Below are positions 1 through 10,377 of a stretch of DNA of 64,000 nucleotides, piece by piece (within the stretch, counting starts at the first letter, position 1; each line of letters starts with the position of its first letter). The notes below the pieces were generated by a model, which saw only the letters and a list, made by a program, of their open reading frames with translations, searched no databases and was not told the origin of the DNA. Source of the stretch: an uncultured Sphingomonadaceae bacterium (GTDB taxonomy: Bacteria > Pseudomonadota > Alphaproteobacteria > Sphingomonadales > Sphingomonadaceae); the NCBI GenBank assembly GCA_903871605.1, contig CAIQHF010000021.1, positions 1-64,000 of the forward strand. The letters run 5' to 3'. The translations under genes and the position numbers were made by a program.

Positions 1-894
1 CGGATCGTCCTTGTTCTTCGCGCGCGCGATGAACTCGGGGATGCGGTCGGGGGTGCCGATCTCACGCAGCATGTTGAGCGCCGCCTCGTTGGCGCCGCCA
101 TGCGCGGGGCCCCAGAGACACGCGATGCCCGCCGCCATGCACGCGAACGGATTGGCGCCCGACGAGCCCGCGAGCCGGACGGTCGAGGTCGAGGCATTCT
201 GCTCGTGATCGGCGTGGAGGATGAAGATCTTGTCGAGCGCGGCCTCGATCAGCGGATCGACGGTATATTCCTCGGCGGGGACCGAATAGGTCATCTTGAG
301 GAAATTGCCGGTGTAGCTCAGCGTGTTGTCGGGATAGACGAAGGGCTGGCCGAGCGAATATTTATACGCCATCGCGGCCAGCGTCGGCATCTTGGCGATC
401 AGCCGGTGCGAGGCGATCTCGCGCTGCTTGGGGTCGTTGATGTCGGTCGAATCGTGGTAGAAGGCCGACAGCGCGCCGACGACGCCGCACATGATCGCCA
501 TCGGATGCGCGTCGCGGCGGAAGCCGCGGAAGAATTGCGCGAGCTGCTCATGGACCATCGTGTGGCGCGTGATCGTGTTTTCGAAGGTCGACAGCTCCCC
601 CGGCGACGGCAGCTCGCCATTGAGCAGCAGATAGGCGACCTCCATGAAGCTCGACTGATCGGCGAGCTGGTCGATCGGATAGCCGCGGTGGAGCAGAATG
701 CCCTTGTCGCCGTCGATATAGGTCAGGCCCGACTGGCAGCTTGCGGTCGAGGTGAAACCGGGATCGTAGGTGAACGTGTCGGTATCCGCATAGAGCTTGC
801 GGATGTCGATCACGTCCGGGCCCACCGTGCCCGACATGAGCTTGTAGTCGAAGCTCTTGTCGCCGAGCGCCAGCGTGGCGGTGCCGTCAGCCAT
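1..894 (-). CDS. gltA: Citrate synthase (3' end cut by window edge)
   Basis: Condenses oxaloacetate and acetyl-CoA to citrate, the entry step of the TCA cycle, in the cytosol. The frame is open from the ATG at 892-894 to base 1, giving 298 residues of a family usually about 430 long, so the C-terminal third is outside the window. Seen in the translation: the type II N-terminal beta domain, the motif [12 protein letters not shown] and the motif [10 protein letters not shown], which hold the two active-site histidines of the hexameric type II family; the catalytic aspartate lies beyond the edge. A strong purine-rich ribosome site (GGAGGACGAAGGA) sits directly before the ATG. It lies 70 bases downstream of gltX on the same strand, so co-transcription is possible. 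Confidence 0.97.
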   Translation of the reverse strand, partial: MADGTATLALGDKSFDYKLMSGTVGPDVIDIRKLYADTDTFTYDPGFTSTASCQSGLTYIDGDKGILLHRGYPIDQLADQSSFMEVAYLLLNGELPSPGELSTFENTITRHTMVHEQLAQFFRGFRRDAHPMAIMCGVVGALSAFYHDSTDINDPKQREIASHRLIAKMPTLAAMAYKYSLGQPFVYPDNTLSYTGNFLKMTYSVPAEEYTVDPLIEAALDKIFILHADHEQNASTSTVRLAGSSGANPFACMAAGIACLWGPAHGGANEAALNMLREIGTPDRIPEFIARAKNKDDP

Positions 895-964
895 TCCTTC
901 GTCCTCCGTTCGGGGCGCCGGCTCGAGCCCGAGGACCGGGCCGCACGGCGCCTATGAGATTAGT

Positions 965-2455
965 TCACTCGGCCGGACGCGCCGGCGCCGCATGATCGGC
1001 GAGACGCGCGAGGCTCTCGTCCCGACCAAGCAGCAGCAACACGTCGAAGATGCCCGGCGAGGTGGTCCGCCCGGTGAGCGCCGCCCTCAAGGGCTGTGCC
1101 ACCTTGCCGAGCCCGACGCCGGCCGTCTCGGCCACGCCACGCACCGCCGCGTCGAGCGCTTCGTTCGTCCACTCAACGGACGAGAGCGCGCGGGTCGCTG
1201 CGGCAAGCAGGGTCGCGCCATCGCCCGTCAGAAGGGCGGCGGCACGGTCGTCGATATCTAGGGGGCGACTGCGAAAAAGGAAAGTCGCACCCTCCGCCAA
1301 TTCGAGCAGATCCTTGGCCCTTGGTTTCAAAACGGGCATGCTGCGTTGCAAAAGATCAATGTCTTCCGCTGTCAGTTCGCGGTCGACCTTTGCCGCTGTA
1401 AAGGGCGCGACCAGATCGGTCAGCCGGGCATCATCCGCCTCGCGGATATAATGGCCGTTGATATTCTCGAGCTTCTTCTGGTCGGTGCGCGCGGGCGAGC
1501 GGCCGATCCCGGCCAGATCGAAGATATCGATCGCGCGATCGCGGCCGATCATCTCCTCGTCGCCATGCCCCCAGCCGAGCCGGAGCAGATAGTTGGACAG
1601 CGCCTCGGGCAATATCCCCATCTCGTCGCGATAGGCCTCGACGCCGAGCGCGCCATGGCGCTTGGAGAGCTTGGCGCCGTCCGGGCCGTGGATCAGCGGG
1701 ATATGCGCGTAGATCGGCGTCGGCCAGTCCATCGCCCGGATGATGCCGAGCTGACGGAAGGCGTTGTTGAGATGGTCGTCGCCGCGGATGACATGCGTCA
1801 CGCCCATGTCGTGATCGTCGACGACCACCGCGAGCATGTAGGTCGGCGTGCCGTCCGAGCGCAGCAGTACCATGTCGTCGAGCTCGGCATTGCGCACGGT
1901 GACGTCGCCCTGGACGAGATCGTGGATCGTCGTCTCGCCCTCGGTATCGGCCTTGAGCCGAATGACGAACGGTGCGCCCTCGGGCGCGTCCTCGGGATCG
2001 CGATTGCGCCACCGGCCATCGTAGCGCATCGGCAGCTTGGCGGCGCGCTGGAGCGCGCGCATCTCGTCGAGCTCGGCAGCGGTGGCGAAACATTTATAGG
2101 CGTGCCCCTGCTCGAGCAGCTGGAACGCGACCTCGGCGTGGCGGCTGGCGCGCGCGAACTGATAGACCTCGTCGCCGTCCCAATCGAGCCCGAGCCAGCG
2201 CAGGCCCGACAGGATCGCCTCGATCGCAGGCTGGGTCGAGCGCGCCCGATCGGTATCCTCGATGCGCAGCAGGAAGGTGCCCCCGGTGTGGCGCGCCCAG
2301 AGCCAGTTGAACAACGCGGTACGCGCGCCGCCGATGTGGAGAAAGCCTGTCGGCGAGGGCGCGAAACGCGTGACGACCGGCGCCTGCGTAGCCGCGGAAC
2401 CGCCGGGAGAAGCTGCGATGTCGTCTATGCTTGCGCCCACGCGCGCTTTCTCCAT
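965..2455 (-). CDS. gltX: Glutamate--tRNA ligase
   Basis: Charges tRNA-Glu (and in many alphaproteobacteria also tRNA-Gln, later amidated) with glutamate. The 496-residue product has the class I signature [13 protein letters not shown] (HIGH box at about residues 40-42) and KLSKRHG (KMSKS box near residue 260). The start chosen is the ATG at 2453-2455; the frame stays open a further 47 codons upstream, but that extension is low-complexity and would run into comEC on the other strand. Start codons of gltX and comEC are only 9 bases apart in divergent orientation, so promoters must overlap coding sequence or one start is annotated too far upstream. Confidence 0.96.
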   Translation of the reverse strand: MEKARVGASIDDIAASPGGSAATQAPVVTRFAPSPTGFLHIGGARTALFNWLWARHTGGTFLLRIEDTDRARSTQPAIEAILSGLRWLGLDWDGDEVYQFARASRHAEVAFQLLEQGHAYKCFATAAELDEMRALQRAAKLPMRYDGRWRNRDPEDAPEGAPFVIRLKADTEGETTIHDLVQGDVTVRNAELDDMVLLRSDGTPTYMLAVVVDDHDMGVTHVIRGDDHLNNAFRQLGIIRAMDWPTPIYAHIPLIHGPDGAKLSKRHGALGVEAYRDEMGILPEALSNYLLRLGWGHGDEEMIGRDRAIDIFDLAGIGRSPARTDQKKLENINGHYIREADDARLTDLVAPFTAAKVDRELTAEDIDLLQRSMPVLKPRAKDLLELAEGATFLFRSRPLDIDDRAAALLTGDGATLLAAATRALSSVEWTNEALDAAVRGVAETAGVGLGKVAQPLRAALTGRTTSPGIFDVLLLLGRDESLARLADHAAPARPAE

Positions 2456-2464
2456 GATTGCCCG

Positions 2465-4648
2465 ATGGGGGACGTCGCGCGGGGCCCTAGCATAGCGTTT
2501 GATGGGCGACAAACCGGCCTTATCGGCGCCGGTTCGAGCGCCGGGCGTCGCCTGTCCGCGCGACTCGAACGCTGGCTCGAGGCGGAGCGCGGCCAATTGG
2601 CGTTGTGGCTGCCGGTCGGTTTGGTCGCGGGCGTCGGCGCGTGGTTCTGGTTGCCGTCTCCCGTGGCGTGGTCGGGCTTTCTGTCGGCGATGGCGGCGCT
2701 CGCGCTGCTCGGGCTGGCGTTCGGGAAGGGCGGCCGCGCGGGGCGATCGGTCGCGCTGTTCGCGTTTGCCTGTCTGCTCGGCTGTGCGCTGATCTGGTTG
2801 CGCGCCGAACGCTCGGAGGGGGCGCCGCTGGTGCGGCCGCAGGTGGCGCGCTTCGCCGCGACGATCCTGCAGGTCGAGCCGCTTCCCGCGCGCGACGCGA
2901 CGCGATTGCTGCTGCGCCCCGCCGGGATCGCCGGCCTGCCGCCGCGCGTCCGCCTGACCGTACCGCAGGAGGATGCGCCGGACGGTCTGATGCCGGGCGC
3001 GATCGTGTACCTGCGCGCGCGGCTGGTGCCGCCGCCCAGCGCCGCGGTGCCCGGCGCCTACGACTATGCCGCGGTGGCCTGGTTCCAGGGAATCGGCGCC
3101 ACCGGGCGCGCGCTCGATCCGCTACGGGTCGCGGTGGCGGCGACGCGGGGCGGCCCCTCGGTCTGGCTCGCCGATGCGCGGATCGCGCTCACCCGCCATA
3201 TTCTCGCCGAGCTGCCCGGCGGAAAGGGCGGCGTTGCCGCCGCGCTGGTCACGGGCGACATGGGCGCGGTGACCTTCGACGACAACGACGCCTTCCGGCG
3301 GTCGGGGCTGGCGCACCTGCTATCGGTGAGCGGGCTGCACCTCACTGCGGCGGTGGGGGCGACGATGGTCATCGCGCTCCGGCTGCTCGCGCTCTCGCCA
3401 TGGCTCGCGCTGCGCGCGCCCTTGCCGCTGATCGCCGCCGGGATCGGCGCGATGTGCGGCATCGTCTATACGCTGCTGACCGGCGCCGAGGTGCCGACGG
3501 TGCGTTCGCTGATCGCAGCCCTAGTCGTGCTTGGCGGGATCGCGCTCGGCCGCGAGGCGATGACGTTGCGGCTGGTGGCGGCCGGCGCGATGCTGTGCGT
3601 CTTGGTCTGGCCCGAGTCGGTCGCCGGGCCGAGCTTCCAGCTGAGCTTCGCCGCGATCCTTTCGATCGTCGCCTTCCACGAACTGCCGTGGACGCGCCGT
3701 GCGTTCGAGAAGCGCGAGGAGGGGCGTTTGCGCAGGCTCGGTCGGGCAGTCGGCGCGCTGCTGCTCACCGGCTTGGTCGTCGAAGCCGCGCTGGCGCCGA
3801 TCGCGATCTTTCACTTCCATCGCGCCGGTCTCTATGGTGCCGCCGCAAATATCATTGCTATCCCTTTGACGACATTCGTGATCATGCCGGCGGAGGCGTT
3901 GGCGCTGCTCGCCGATATGGTCGGTCTCGGTACGCCCCTCTGGTGGCTTGCCGGACGCGCGATCGCGCTGCTTTTGTGGATCGCGCATGCGACCGGGTCG
4001 CTGCCCGGTGCGGTCACCTTCGTGCCCACCATGTCGCGCGCCGCCTTTGCGCTGATCGTCGCGGGCGGGCTGTGGCTGGCGCTGTGGCGGACGCGGGTGC
4101 GCGTGCTGGGGCTCGTCGGGATCGCCGGGGGCACCGCGATGACGCTGCTGGCGCATCCCGCAGACCTGTTCGTCACCGGCGACGGCCGCCATCTCGCGGT
4201 GCGCGGCGCCGACGGACGCGTCGCGCTGCTGCGCGAGCGCACCGGCGATTATATGCGGGCTACGCTTTCCGAGATATCGGGCCGCGATTCCGACGACACG
4301 GTGTTGCTCGACGACCTGCCGGCGACACTGTGCGGGCCCGACACCTGCGCGGCCACGCTGATCCGCGGCGACCGCCCTTGGCATCTGCTGGCGACGCGCA
4401 GCGCCTATATGGTCGATCGGCCCGCAATGCTGCGCGCTTGCGCGGCCGCCGACATCGTCGTCAGCGACAGGCGCCTGCCTGATTGGTGTCGTCCGCGCTG
4501 GCTCAAGGCCGACCGCACGCTGCTGGCGACGACGGGCGGGCTCGCGATCCGTCTCGGGCCGAGCGCGTCGGCGACGAGCGTTGCCGCGCTCGAGGCCGCG
4601 CATCCGTGGCGCATTCGGCCGCTGCCGGCGCGCGTCCGCCGCGATTGA
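2465..4648 (+). CDS. comEC: ComEC/Rec2-family DNA-uptake channel, no metallo-hydrolase motif
   Basis: Predicted inner-membrane channel that passes single-stranded DNA into the cell during transformation. The 727-residue product has an N-terminal soluble (DUF4131-type) part after two membrane helices (about residues 45-110), then a polytopic Competence domain with the family motif [17 protein letters not shown] near residue 280. The C-terminal part (after about residue 560) would correspond to the metallo-beta-lactamase-like domain of Bacillus ComEC, but no HxHxDH zinc motif is present; it reads instead as a short degenerate domain ending in a Pro-Trp-rich segment. The ATG at 2465 gives the longest plausible product; in-frame GTG or TTG starts further in cannot be excluded given the 9-base gap to gltX. 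Confidence 0.9.
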   Translation: MGDVARGPSIAFDGRQTGLIGAGSSAGRRLSARLERWLEAERGQLALWLPVGLVAGVGAWFWLPSPVAWSGFLSAMAALALLGLAFGKGGRAGRSVALFAFACLLGCALIWLRAERSEGAPLVRPQVARFAATILQVEPLPARDATRLLLRPAGIAGLPPRVRLTVPQEDAPDGLMPGAIVYLRARLVPPPSAAVPGAYDYAAVAWFQGIGATGRALDPLRVAVAATRGGPSVWLADARIALTRHILAELPGGKGGVAAALVTGDMGAVTFDDNDAFRRSGLAHLLSVSGLHLTAAVGATMVIALRLLALSPWLALRAPLPLIAAGIGAMCGIVYTLLTGAEVPTVRSLIAALVVLGGIALGREAMTLRLVAAGAMLCVLVWPESVAGPSFQLSFAAILSIVAFHELPWTRRAFEKREEGRLRRLGRAVGALLLTGLVVEAALAPIAIFHFHRAGLYGAAANIIAIPLTTFVIMPAEALALLADMVGLGTPLWWLAGRAIALLLWIAHATGSLPGAVTFVPTMSRAAFALIVAGGLWLALWRTRVRVLGLVGIAGGTAMTLLAHPADLFVTGDGRHLAVRGADGRVALLRERTGDYMRATLSEISGRDSDDTVLLDDLPATLCGPDTCAATLIRGDRPWHLLATRSAYMVDRPAMLRACAAADIVVSDRRLPDWCRPRWLKADRTLLATTGGLAIRLGPSASATSVAALEAAHPWRIRPLPARVRRD

Positions 4649-4739
4649 TCGGCGATGCGCGGCCGGGCGACGGAAATCGTGCGGTCGAGCAACCAGTGGC
4701 GCCGATAGGCGTTACGGTGGCGTCACAAAGGAGAATGCA

Positions 4740-5036
4740 ATGAGGAGCAAGTTCGCGATGGCCGCTCTGGCCGCCCTGGTCGCCGTGCCGACGGTGGTGC
4801 CGACCCCCGCGCTGGCGCGCTATCACCACACCTATCATGGCCGTGGCGGCTATTATCACCACCGCTGCGGCGGCGGTAACGGTGCGGTCGGGACGATCGC
4901 GGGTGGCGTCGGCGGCGCGGTGCTGGGCAGCGCGCTGGGCGGCGGCACGCTCGGCACGGTCGCAGGCGGCGTCGGCGGCGCGCTGGTGGGACGCCATTTC
5001 GACAAGCAGCACACGCGCCATCGCAACGGCTGCTGA
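4740..5036 (+). CDS. Small exported glycine-zipper protein
   Basis: A 98-residue protein with a clear signal peptide (cleavage likely after ALA, residue 22), then a His/Tyr-rich stretch, then two copies of a GTIAGGVGGAVLGSALGG-like glycine zipper, the pattern of glycine-zipper 2TM domains that insert into or span a membrane. It ends in a basic His/Arg tail with a terminal cysteine. The ribosome site AAAGGAG lies six bases before the ATG at 4740. It stands alone between comEC and a minus-strand TonB-like gene. Similar small proteins are often linked to envelope stress or outer-membrane stability; no specific function can be assigned. Confidence 0.85.
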   Translation: MRSKFAMAALAALVAVPTVVPTPALARYHHTYHGRGGYYHHRCGGGNGAVGTIAGGVGGAVLGSALGGGTLGTVAGGVGGALVGRHFDKQHTRHRNGC

Positions 5037-5082
5037 CCGGTTGCATCGCCGTTCGGGACGGGTTCGCCCGCCCGGACGGCGT

Positions 5083-5823
5083 TCAGCGCGGATCGACACG
5101 GGGCGCTGCTTCGATCTCCCAACTCTGATCCTCTTCGATCGTCGACTCGACGGGATGGCCATCGGCATCGCGTGACGGATCGAAACGAAAACGCTGCTGT
5201 ATCAAGCGGCACGTAAGCGAATCGAGCGCGGCCACGCCGCTTGAATGCGCGATTGCGCAGTCGCCTACGCGGCCGTCGACCCTCACCTGATAGCGCACCG
5301 ACACCGTATAGGGCCGCCCGACCGCGAGCAGGTCGACGGGTATGTCGGCATTTTTGAGGCGTCCCTTGACGTGCCGCGGCGGCGTATCGCCACCGCCGTC
5401 GCCGTTCCCGTCACCGCCGCCACCCAGTCCGTTGCCATTGCCGCCGGCGCCCTGGCCGGGCCCGGGCCGGTCGGACGCGCCGTTCGATGCCGCCATTCCG
5501 GTTCCCGCCTTGGGCGCGACGACGACCGGCGTGGGGCGCGGCAGAAGGATCAGCGGCGGCGGGACGACGATCGGCGTCGCCTTGTTGCGGAGATTGCGCG
5601 GCGAAGGCTGGCTCGATGGCCGCCCCGCCCGTGGTCGCTCGACAGGCCTGGGCTTATGCGGCGGCGGCGGCGGTGCTATGCGCAGGTCGATCAACGCGAT
5701 CGCGCGATCGGCCCTGGCGCGCAGGTCGACGCTCATCCCCACGAACAGCAAATAGCCGAGCAGCGCGAGAATGACCGCCGTTCCCAGCGCGCTCACCAGC
5801 CTGTCTTGTATGCTTGCTTGCAT
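5083..5823 (-). CDS. TonB-like energy transducer
   Basis: A 246-residue protein with one N-terminal membrane helix (about residues 12-31), a long periplasmic linker rich in Pro and Gly (PPPPP near residue 50, a Gly/Asn/Asp tract near 125-145), and a C-terminal TonB-type domain that ends with the VSVRYQVRVDGRVGDC and RFRFDP motifs of TonB_C folds. It probably couples the proton-motive force to an outer-membrane receptor, but no exbB/exbD lie next to it. The cysteine pair in the C-terminal domain (GDC and LTC) could form a disulfide. It follows lexA on the same strand, 89 bases away. Confidence 0.85.
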   Translation of the reverse strand: MQASIQDRLVSALGTAVILALLGYLLFVGMSVDLRARADRAIALIDLRIAPPPPPHKPRPVERPRAGRPSSQPSPRNLRNKATPIVVPPPLILLPRPTPVVVAPKAGTGMAASNGASDRPGPGQGAGGNGNGLGGGGDGNGDGGGDTPPRHVKGRLKNADIPVDLLAVGRPYTVSVRYQVRVDGRVGDCAIAHSSGVAALDSLTCRLIQQRFRFDPSRDADGHPVESTIEEDQSWEIEAAPRVDPR

Positions 5824-5912
5824 GGCTCCCGTCGGCGACGCCGCATTGATCTGCGATCAACGCAACACCGCGATCCAAGGGACCATCCGCACGCGAATAT
5901 GCGACCGCGCGA

Positions 5913-6581
5913 TCAGTAGCGCCGTAGCAGGCCCGCAAGCTTGCCCTGCACCTGCACCTGCCGCGCCTGGTAGCGTTGCGGTGAATAGGCGTGGTTGGCG
6001 GGATCGAGCCGGATCATCTGACCCTCGCGGCGGAAATATTTGAGCGTCGCCTCGCTGTCGTCGATCAGCGCCACCACGATCTCGCCGTCGCGCGCAGTCT
6101 CGGCGCGGCGGATGAGGGCATAGTCGCCGTCGAGGATGCCCGCCTCGATCATCGAATCGCCCGACACTTCGAGCGCATAATGCTCGCCTGGGCCGAGCAG
6201 CGCGGCGGGCACGGCGAGGCTCGACTGGCCCTCCATCGCCTCGATCGGCATGCCCGCGGCGATGCGGCCGTGAAGCGGCAGCTCGATCACGCTGTCGTTC
6301 GCGGCGACGGGCGGTTCGATGCGCGGCGGCGCGATCGGCGCCGCAGGCTGCTTGAGCGGGATGACGCGCTCGGGCATCCGCACCACCTCGAGCGCGCGTG
6401 CGCGATTGGGCAGGCGGCGGATAAAGCTGCGCTCCTCGAGCGCACGGATCAGGCGATGGACCCCCGATTTGGATTTGAGATCGAGCGCGTCCTTCATCTC
6501 CTCGAACGAGGGCGACACCCCGGTCTCCTCGAGCTTGTCGTGGATATAGCAAAGCAGTTCATGTTGCTTGCGCGTCAGCAT
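5913..6581 (-). CDS. lexA: LexA, SOS-response repressor
   Basis: Represses DNA-damage genes until RecA filaments trigger its self-cleavage. The 222-residue product has the N-terminal winged helix ([16 protein letters not shown] onwards), the Ala109-Gly110 scissile bond in RIAAGMP, Ser143 in VSGDSM and Lys181 in EATLKYF as the catalytic dyad. The start is the ATG at 6579-6581; upstream frame extension has no homology to the family. A perfect GAAC-N7-GAAC box lies 17 bases upstream of the start, as expected for autoregulation in alphaproteobacteria. It follows moeA on the same strand, about 80 bases downstream of it. Confidence 0.97.
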   Translation of the reverse strand: MLTRKQHELLCYIHDKLEETGVSPSFEEMKDALDLKSKSGVHRLIRALEERSFIRRLPNRARALEVVRMPERVIPLKQPAAPIAPPRIEPPVAANDSVIELPLHGRIAAGMPIEAMEGQSSLAVPAALLGPGEHYALEVSGDSMIEAGILDGDYALIRRAETARDGEIVVALIDDSEATLKYFRREGQMIRLDPANHAYSPQRYQARQVQVQGKLAGLLRRY

Positions 6582-6598
6582 CGCCGGCCCTTCCGGAA

Positions 6599-6613
6599 GA
6601 ACGGATGGCGAAC
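6599..6613 (-). promoter_or_regulatory. LexA box (SOS box) of lexA
   Basis: The plus strand reads GAACGGATGGCGAAC, a direct repeat GAAC-N7-GAAC, equal to GTTC-N7-GTTC on the transcribed side. This is the known LexA operator of alphaproteobacteria. It sits 17 bases upstream of the lexA ATG, where bound LexA would block transcription start or clearance. The match is exact; binding itself is inferred. Confidence 0.85.
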
Positions 6614-6661
6614 GTGTAGGAAACCCTGCGGAACGTGTCAACGCCCTTTGCGTGGGCGCGA

Positions 6662-7849
6662 TCAGTCGAGCGCGAGCATTTCCGCCGAGTCGCCGATCGC
6701 GGCAGCGGGCGCATGCGGGAGGCGGACGATCAGCCCGTCGGAGCCAGCCAGCGCGACCAGCGCGGCCGAGTCCTGGCCATCGGGTGCATAGGCACGGCAA
6801 TGCTCGATCCGCGCGCGCAGATAATCCTGGCGCGCGCCGTTGGCGGGCAGCGGCGCCCCCAGCGTGACCGTGCACGTCGCCGGGAGCGGATCGGCGGCGC
6901 CGCCCATCCGCGCGACCAGCGGCAGCAGGAACAGGCACGCGGTGACATAGCTCGACACCGGGTTGCCGGGCAGGCCGAGGACGATCGCGTCGCGCAGCCG
7001 TCCGGCGAGGAGAGGCTTGCCCGGACGCATCGCGACACGCCAGAAATCGAGCGACGCACCCGCCCGCTCCAGCGCGGGGCGGACAAGATCGTGGTCGCCG
7101 ACCGAAACGCCGCCGGTGGTGACGATGATGTCGGCGGTTTGCGCGGCGTTCGCAAAGGCATCCGCGATCGCGTCCAGATCGTCGCGGACGATGCCGTGGT
7201 CGGCAATTGTCGCAGCATGGCCGGTGAGCAGCGCCGCCAGCATCGCGGCATTGGAGGCGGGCAGGCAGGCGCCCGGCGTCGGCGCGCCGAGCGGCACGAG
7301 TTCGTCACCGGTCGAGATCAGCGCGATCCGCGGGCGGGCTCGAACCGGAATGGTGCCGTGGCCGCCGATACCGGCGAGCGCCACGTGCCGCGCGTTGATC
7401 TGTTGGCCGGCCGCAACGAGGCATGCGCCAACCGCAAAATCAGTGGCTTGTGGGCGGATGTTCCCGCCGACCCGCAGCGGTCCCTCGCCGGTCATGCTCA
7501 GCCGATCGCCATCGCGCGCGGCTTCCTCCTGGATCAGAACGCTATCCGCGCCGGCAGGGACGGGGGCGCCGGTAAAGATGCGCGCGGCTTCGAGCGCGCC
7601 GAGCGGCCGGTCGAGGCCGCCGCCGGCGGCGCTTTCACCGACGACGGTCCAGGGGCCTGGGCGCTCGTCATAGCGGATCGCATAGCCGTCCATCGCCGAG
7701 AGATTCTGCGCAGGCTGGTCGCGCAGCGCGACGACGGGTTCGGCCGCCCAGCGCCCGACCGCATCGACCAGTGGCACGTGCTCGACGGGCAGCGGCATCG
7801 CTAGCGCAAGCAGGCGGGCCTGCGCCTCCGCCACGGGGAGCAGGCTCAT
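6662..7849 (-). CDS. moeA: Molybdopterin molybdenumtransferase MoeA
   Basis: Inserts molybdate into adenylated molybdopterin in the last step of molybdenum cofactor synthesis. The 395-residue product follows the MoeA order: N-terminal domain with [10 protein letters not shown] (residues about 48-57), central MPT-binding-like domain with ISTGDEL and [11 protein letters not shown], then PGKPLLAG and [10 protein letters not shown], and the C-terminal barrel. Its ATG overlaps the moaC stop codon (ATGA), so the two are translationally coupled. No molybdate transporter is in the window. Confidence 0.96.
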   Translation of the reverse strand: MSLLPVAEAQARLLALAMPLPVEHVPLVDAVGRWAAEPVVALRDQPAQNLSAMDGYAIRYDERPGPWTVVGESAAGGGLDRPLGALEAARIFTGAPVPAGADSVLIQEEAARDGDRLSMTGEGPLRVGGNIRPQATDFAVGACLVAAGQQINARHVALAGIGGHGTIPVRARPRIALISTGDELVPLGAPTPGACLPASNAAMLAALLTGHAATIADHGIVRDDLDAIADAFANAAQTADIIVTTGGVSVGDHDLVRPALERAGASLDFWRVAMRPGKPLLAGRLRDAIVLGLPGNPVSSYVTACLFLLPLVARMGGAADPLPATCTVTLGAPLPANGARQDYLRARIEHCRAYAPDGQDSAALVALAGSDGLIVRLPHAPAAAIGDSAEMLALD

Positions 7850-8340
7850 CGCTCCGCGCCGCTCGCCGCGCGCCATTCGCCCGAGCGGCCTCCGGTCTTG
7901 GCAAGCAGCCGGACGCCGCCGATCGTCATGCCGCGATCGACCGCCTTCGCCATGTCGTAAACGGTCAGCAGGGCGACCGAGACCGCGGTCATCGCCTCCA
8001 TCTCGACGCCGGTGCCGTGTGTGGTGCGCACCGTCGCGGTGGCGACGACGCCGTCCGCCTCGACGACGAGATCGAGCGTCACGCCCGAGATCGGCAGGGG
8101 GTGGCAGAGCGGGATCAACTCGGCGGTGCGCTTGGCTGCCATGATTCCCGCGACGCGCGCGACCGCGATCACGTCGCCTTTCTGGGCGGTGCCATCGCGG
8201 ATAGCGCTGGCCGCTGATGCGGACATGGTGATCTGGCCTGTCGCGGTTGCCTCGCGCAGCGTGGCAGGCTTGGCCGAGACGTCGACCATCCGTGCGGCAC
8301 CGGCGGCATCGAGATGGGTGAGATTGTTCCGCTGGTCCAT
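7846..8340 (-). CDS. moaC: Cyclic pyranopterin monophosphate synthase MoaC
   Basis: Converts the MoaA product into cyclic pyranopterin monophosphate, the first committed molybdopterin precursor. The 164-residue length is normal for the family. Seen motifs are [22 protein letters not shown] and the C-terminal KTGGRSGEW, which form the active site. The start chosen is the ATG at 8338-8340 (MDQRN); an ATG three codons upstream is possible. The gene runs into moeA with an ATGA overlap. The spacer of 112 bases to trpC carries a short hairpin (CGCACGG...CCGTGCG). Confidence 0.96.
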   Translation of the reverse strand: MDQRNNLTHLDAAGAARMVDVSAKPATLREATATGQITMSASAASAIRDGTAQKGDVIAVARVAGIMAAKRTAELIPLCHPLPISGVTLDLVVEADGVVATATVRTTHGTGVEMEAMTAVSVALLTVYDMAKAVDRGMTIGGVRLLAKTGGRSGEWRAASGAER

Positions 8341-8452
8341 TCGTCTCACCCCAAATCATTCGCACGGGGCGAAACCGCCGTGCGCGATGCGAGCGCCGCG
8401 CCTGCAGCCCGTCGCTCGACGGTGCTCGGGACGGCCGGGGAGGGCGCGGCGT

Positions 8453-9244
8453 TCATGGCCCGGTGAGCAGAGACCGCGTCGCCGCCGCCACGTCCGCCTG
8501 TCGCATCAGCGTCTCGCCGACGAGGAAGCGGTGGATTCCCGCCGCCGCCAATCGATCGAGATCGGCCTTGGCGGCAAGCCCGCTCTCCGCGACGATCTGC
8601 GTGTCTGACGGCATGCGCTTGGCGAGCGCCTCGGTCCGGCCGAGATCGACCGAGAAATCGCGCAGGTCGCGATTGTTGACGCCGATCAGCGGCGACCTGA
8701 GACGCAGCGCGCGATCGAGCTCCGCCGCGTCGTGAACCTCGATCAGAACGTCCATTCCATGATCGATCGCGGCGGCTTCGATCTCGGTCATTGCGCCGTC
8801 GTCGAGCGCGGCGACGATGATCAGGATCGCATCGGCCCCGATCGCGCGCGCCTCGGCCACCTGCCACGGATCGACCATGAAATCCTTGCGCAGAACGGGG
8901 AGCGTGCAGGCGGCGCGCGCGGCGACCAGAAAGGCCTCGTCGCCCTGAAACCACGGCTTGTCGGTGAGCACCGACAGGCAGGCGGCGCCGCCGTCTTGAT
9001 AGGCGCGGGCGTGCGCGGGCGGATCGAAGTCCGCGCGGATCAGGCCCTTTGACGGGCTTGCCTTCTTGATCTCGGCGATCAGCGCATGGCCGGTCACGGC
9101 CTTGGCGGCGAGTGCTGCGGCGAAGCCCCGCGGCGGCGTCTGCGCGGCGATCGCGGCATCGAGCGCCGAGAAGGGGATGGTCGTGCGGCGACGACTCACC
9201 TCCGCGCGCGTCGCGACGAGGATCTTGTCGAGCACGGTGGTCAT
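8453..9244 (-). CDS. trpC: Indole-3-glycerol phosphate synthase
   Basis: Closes the indole ring in tryptophan synthesis. The 263-residue TIM-barrel product is a stand-alone TrpC, not fused to TrpF. Visible signature segments are [13 protein letters not shown] with the catalytic lysine, [20 protein letters not shown] and IVAESGL, followed by FLVGETLM at the phosphate-binding end. It lies downstream of trpD on the same strand; the 112-base gap between them holds a palindromic element. TrpF, TrpB and TrpA are not in the window. Confidence 0.97.
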   Translation of the reverse strand: MTTVLDKILVATRAEVSRRRTTIPFSALDAAIAAQTPPRGFAAALAAKAVTGHALIAEIKKASPSKGLIRADFDPPAHARAYQDGGAACLSVLTDKPWFQGDEAFLVAARAACTLPVLRKDFMVDPWQVAEARAIGADAILIIVAALDDGAMTEIEAAAIDHGMDVLIEVHDAAELDRALRLRSPLIGVNNRDLRDFSVDLGRTEALAKRMPSDTQIVAESGLAAKADLDRLAAAGIHRFLVGETLMRQADVAAATRSLLTGP

Positions 9245-9253
9245 GACGCGCAG

Positions 9254-9342
9254 CGTCCCGGCGAACGCCGGTGGTCAGGCCCGAAGCCCGGCGAAACGCC
9301 GCTTGCTGCCCTGAGGCCAAGGCCCCGGTTTTCGCCGGGGAC
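9254..9342. repeat. Palindromic element between trpD and trpC
   Basis: The left arm begins GTCCCGGCGAACGCCGG and the right arm ends CCGGTTTTCGCCGGGGAC; they are imperfect inverted copies that could fold into a long hairpin. The arms share the GGCGAA-GCCGG core with elements at 13345-13425 (inside trpE) and 36590-36680, which suggests one repeat family. It might attenuate read-through from trpD to trpC, but there is no T-run typical of an intrinsic terminator. Confidence 0.6.
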
Positions 9343-9356
9343 CGTACAAGGCCGGA

Positions 9357-10367
9357 TCATCGGAACGCGATCCAGCGATCGAGCAGCGCCTTGGCGGCGC
9401 CGCTGTCGATCGCCTCGGCAGCCCGGGTCGCGCCATCGTCCCAGCCGTCCGCCGTGTCGGCGACGATCAGCGCGGCGGCGGCGTTGAGCAGCACGGCGTC
9501 GCGATAGGGGCTGGCGTCGCCGTCGAGCAGGGCGGTCAGAGCGGCGGCGTTGAATGCCGCGTCGCCGCCGCGGATCGCCGTCAGCGGATGGCGGTCGGCG
9601 CCGATATCGGAAGGGGAAACCCGCTCTTCGCGCCATAGCTCGGGCCCGCCGCAGTCGCCGAGCCGGACGATCCGGCTGCCGCCTGCGATCGAGAGCTCGT
9701 CGAGTCCCTCGTCGCCTGCGACCACCATCGCGCTCTGCGCGCCGAGCAGGCGCATCGCCTCGCCCACCGTGACGATGTAATCGGTGCGCGCGACGCCGAC
9801 CAATTGCCGCGTCACGCGCGCCGGATTGCACAGCGGGCCGACGATGTTGAAGATCGTACGCCGGCCGATCGCCTTGCGCACCGGGGCGAGCCGGCCGAGT
9901 GCCGGATGGTGCGCCTGCGCGAACAGGAAGGCGATGCCGAGTTCGGCCAGCGTCTCCTCCGCGGTGGCGGAGGCGCGATCGAGGTCCAGGCCCAGCGCCT
10001 CGAGCGTGTCGGCCGCGCCTGCCATCGACGAGGCGGCGCGGTTGCCGTGCTTGGCGACCGCAACGCCGGTGGCCGCGACCACGATCGACACCGCGGTCGA
10101 GACGTTGAGGCTGTGCGCGCCGTCGCCGCCGGTGCCGCAGACGTCGATCGCGCCGTGGGGCGCGCGGATCTCGATCATCCTCTCGCGCAGCGCACGCGCC
10201 GCCGCGGCGATCTCGATCGATGTCTCGTCGCGCAGCGTCAGCCCGATCAGGAATGCCGCGACATCCTCGTCGGGGACGCGACCGTCGAGAATGTCGGCAA
10301 ACGCGGTCTCGGCGGTCTCGAACGCGAGCGGGCTCGCGGGATCGGGCAAAAGCGCGAGTGCGGTCAT
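9357..10367 (-). CDS. trpD: Anthranilate phosphoribosyltransferase
   Basis: Transfers phosphoribose from PRPP to anthranilate. The 336-residue product shows DVCGTGGDG (PRPP-binding), a NVSTA segment, AKHGNRAASS and NIVGPLCNPA, all conserved in TrpD. The start is the ATG at 10365-10367; upstream codons in frame overlap trpG and are not family-like. It begins 11 bases after the trpG stop codon, so trpG and trpD are almost certainly one transcript. Confidence 0.97.
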   Translation of the reverse strand: MTALALLPDPASPLAFETAETAFADILDGRVPDEDVAAFLIGLTLRDETSIEIAAAARALRERMIEIRAPHGAIDVCGTGGDGAHSLNVSTAVSIVVAATGVAVAKHGNRAASSMAGAADTLEALGLDLDRASATAEETLAELGIAFLFAQAHHPALGRLAPVRKAIGRRTIFNIVGPLCNPARVTRQLVGVARTDYIVTVGEAMRLLGAQSAMVVAGDEGLDELSIAGGSRIVRLGDCGGPELWREERVSPSDIGADRHPLTAIRGGDAAFNAAALTALLDGDASPYRDAVLLNAAAALIVADTADGWDDGATRAAEAIDSGAAKALLDRWIAFR

Positions 10368-10377
10368 GCCAGCGGTC

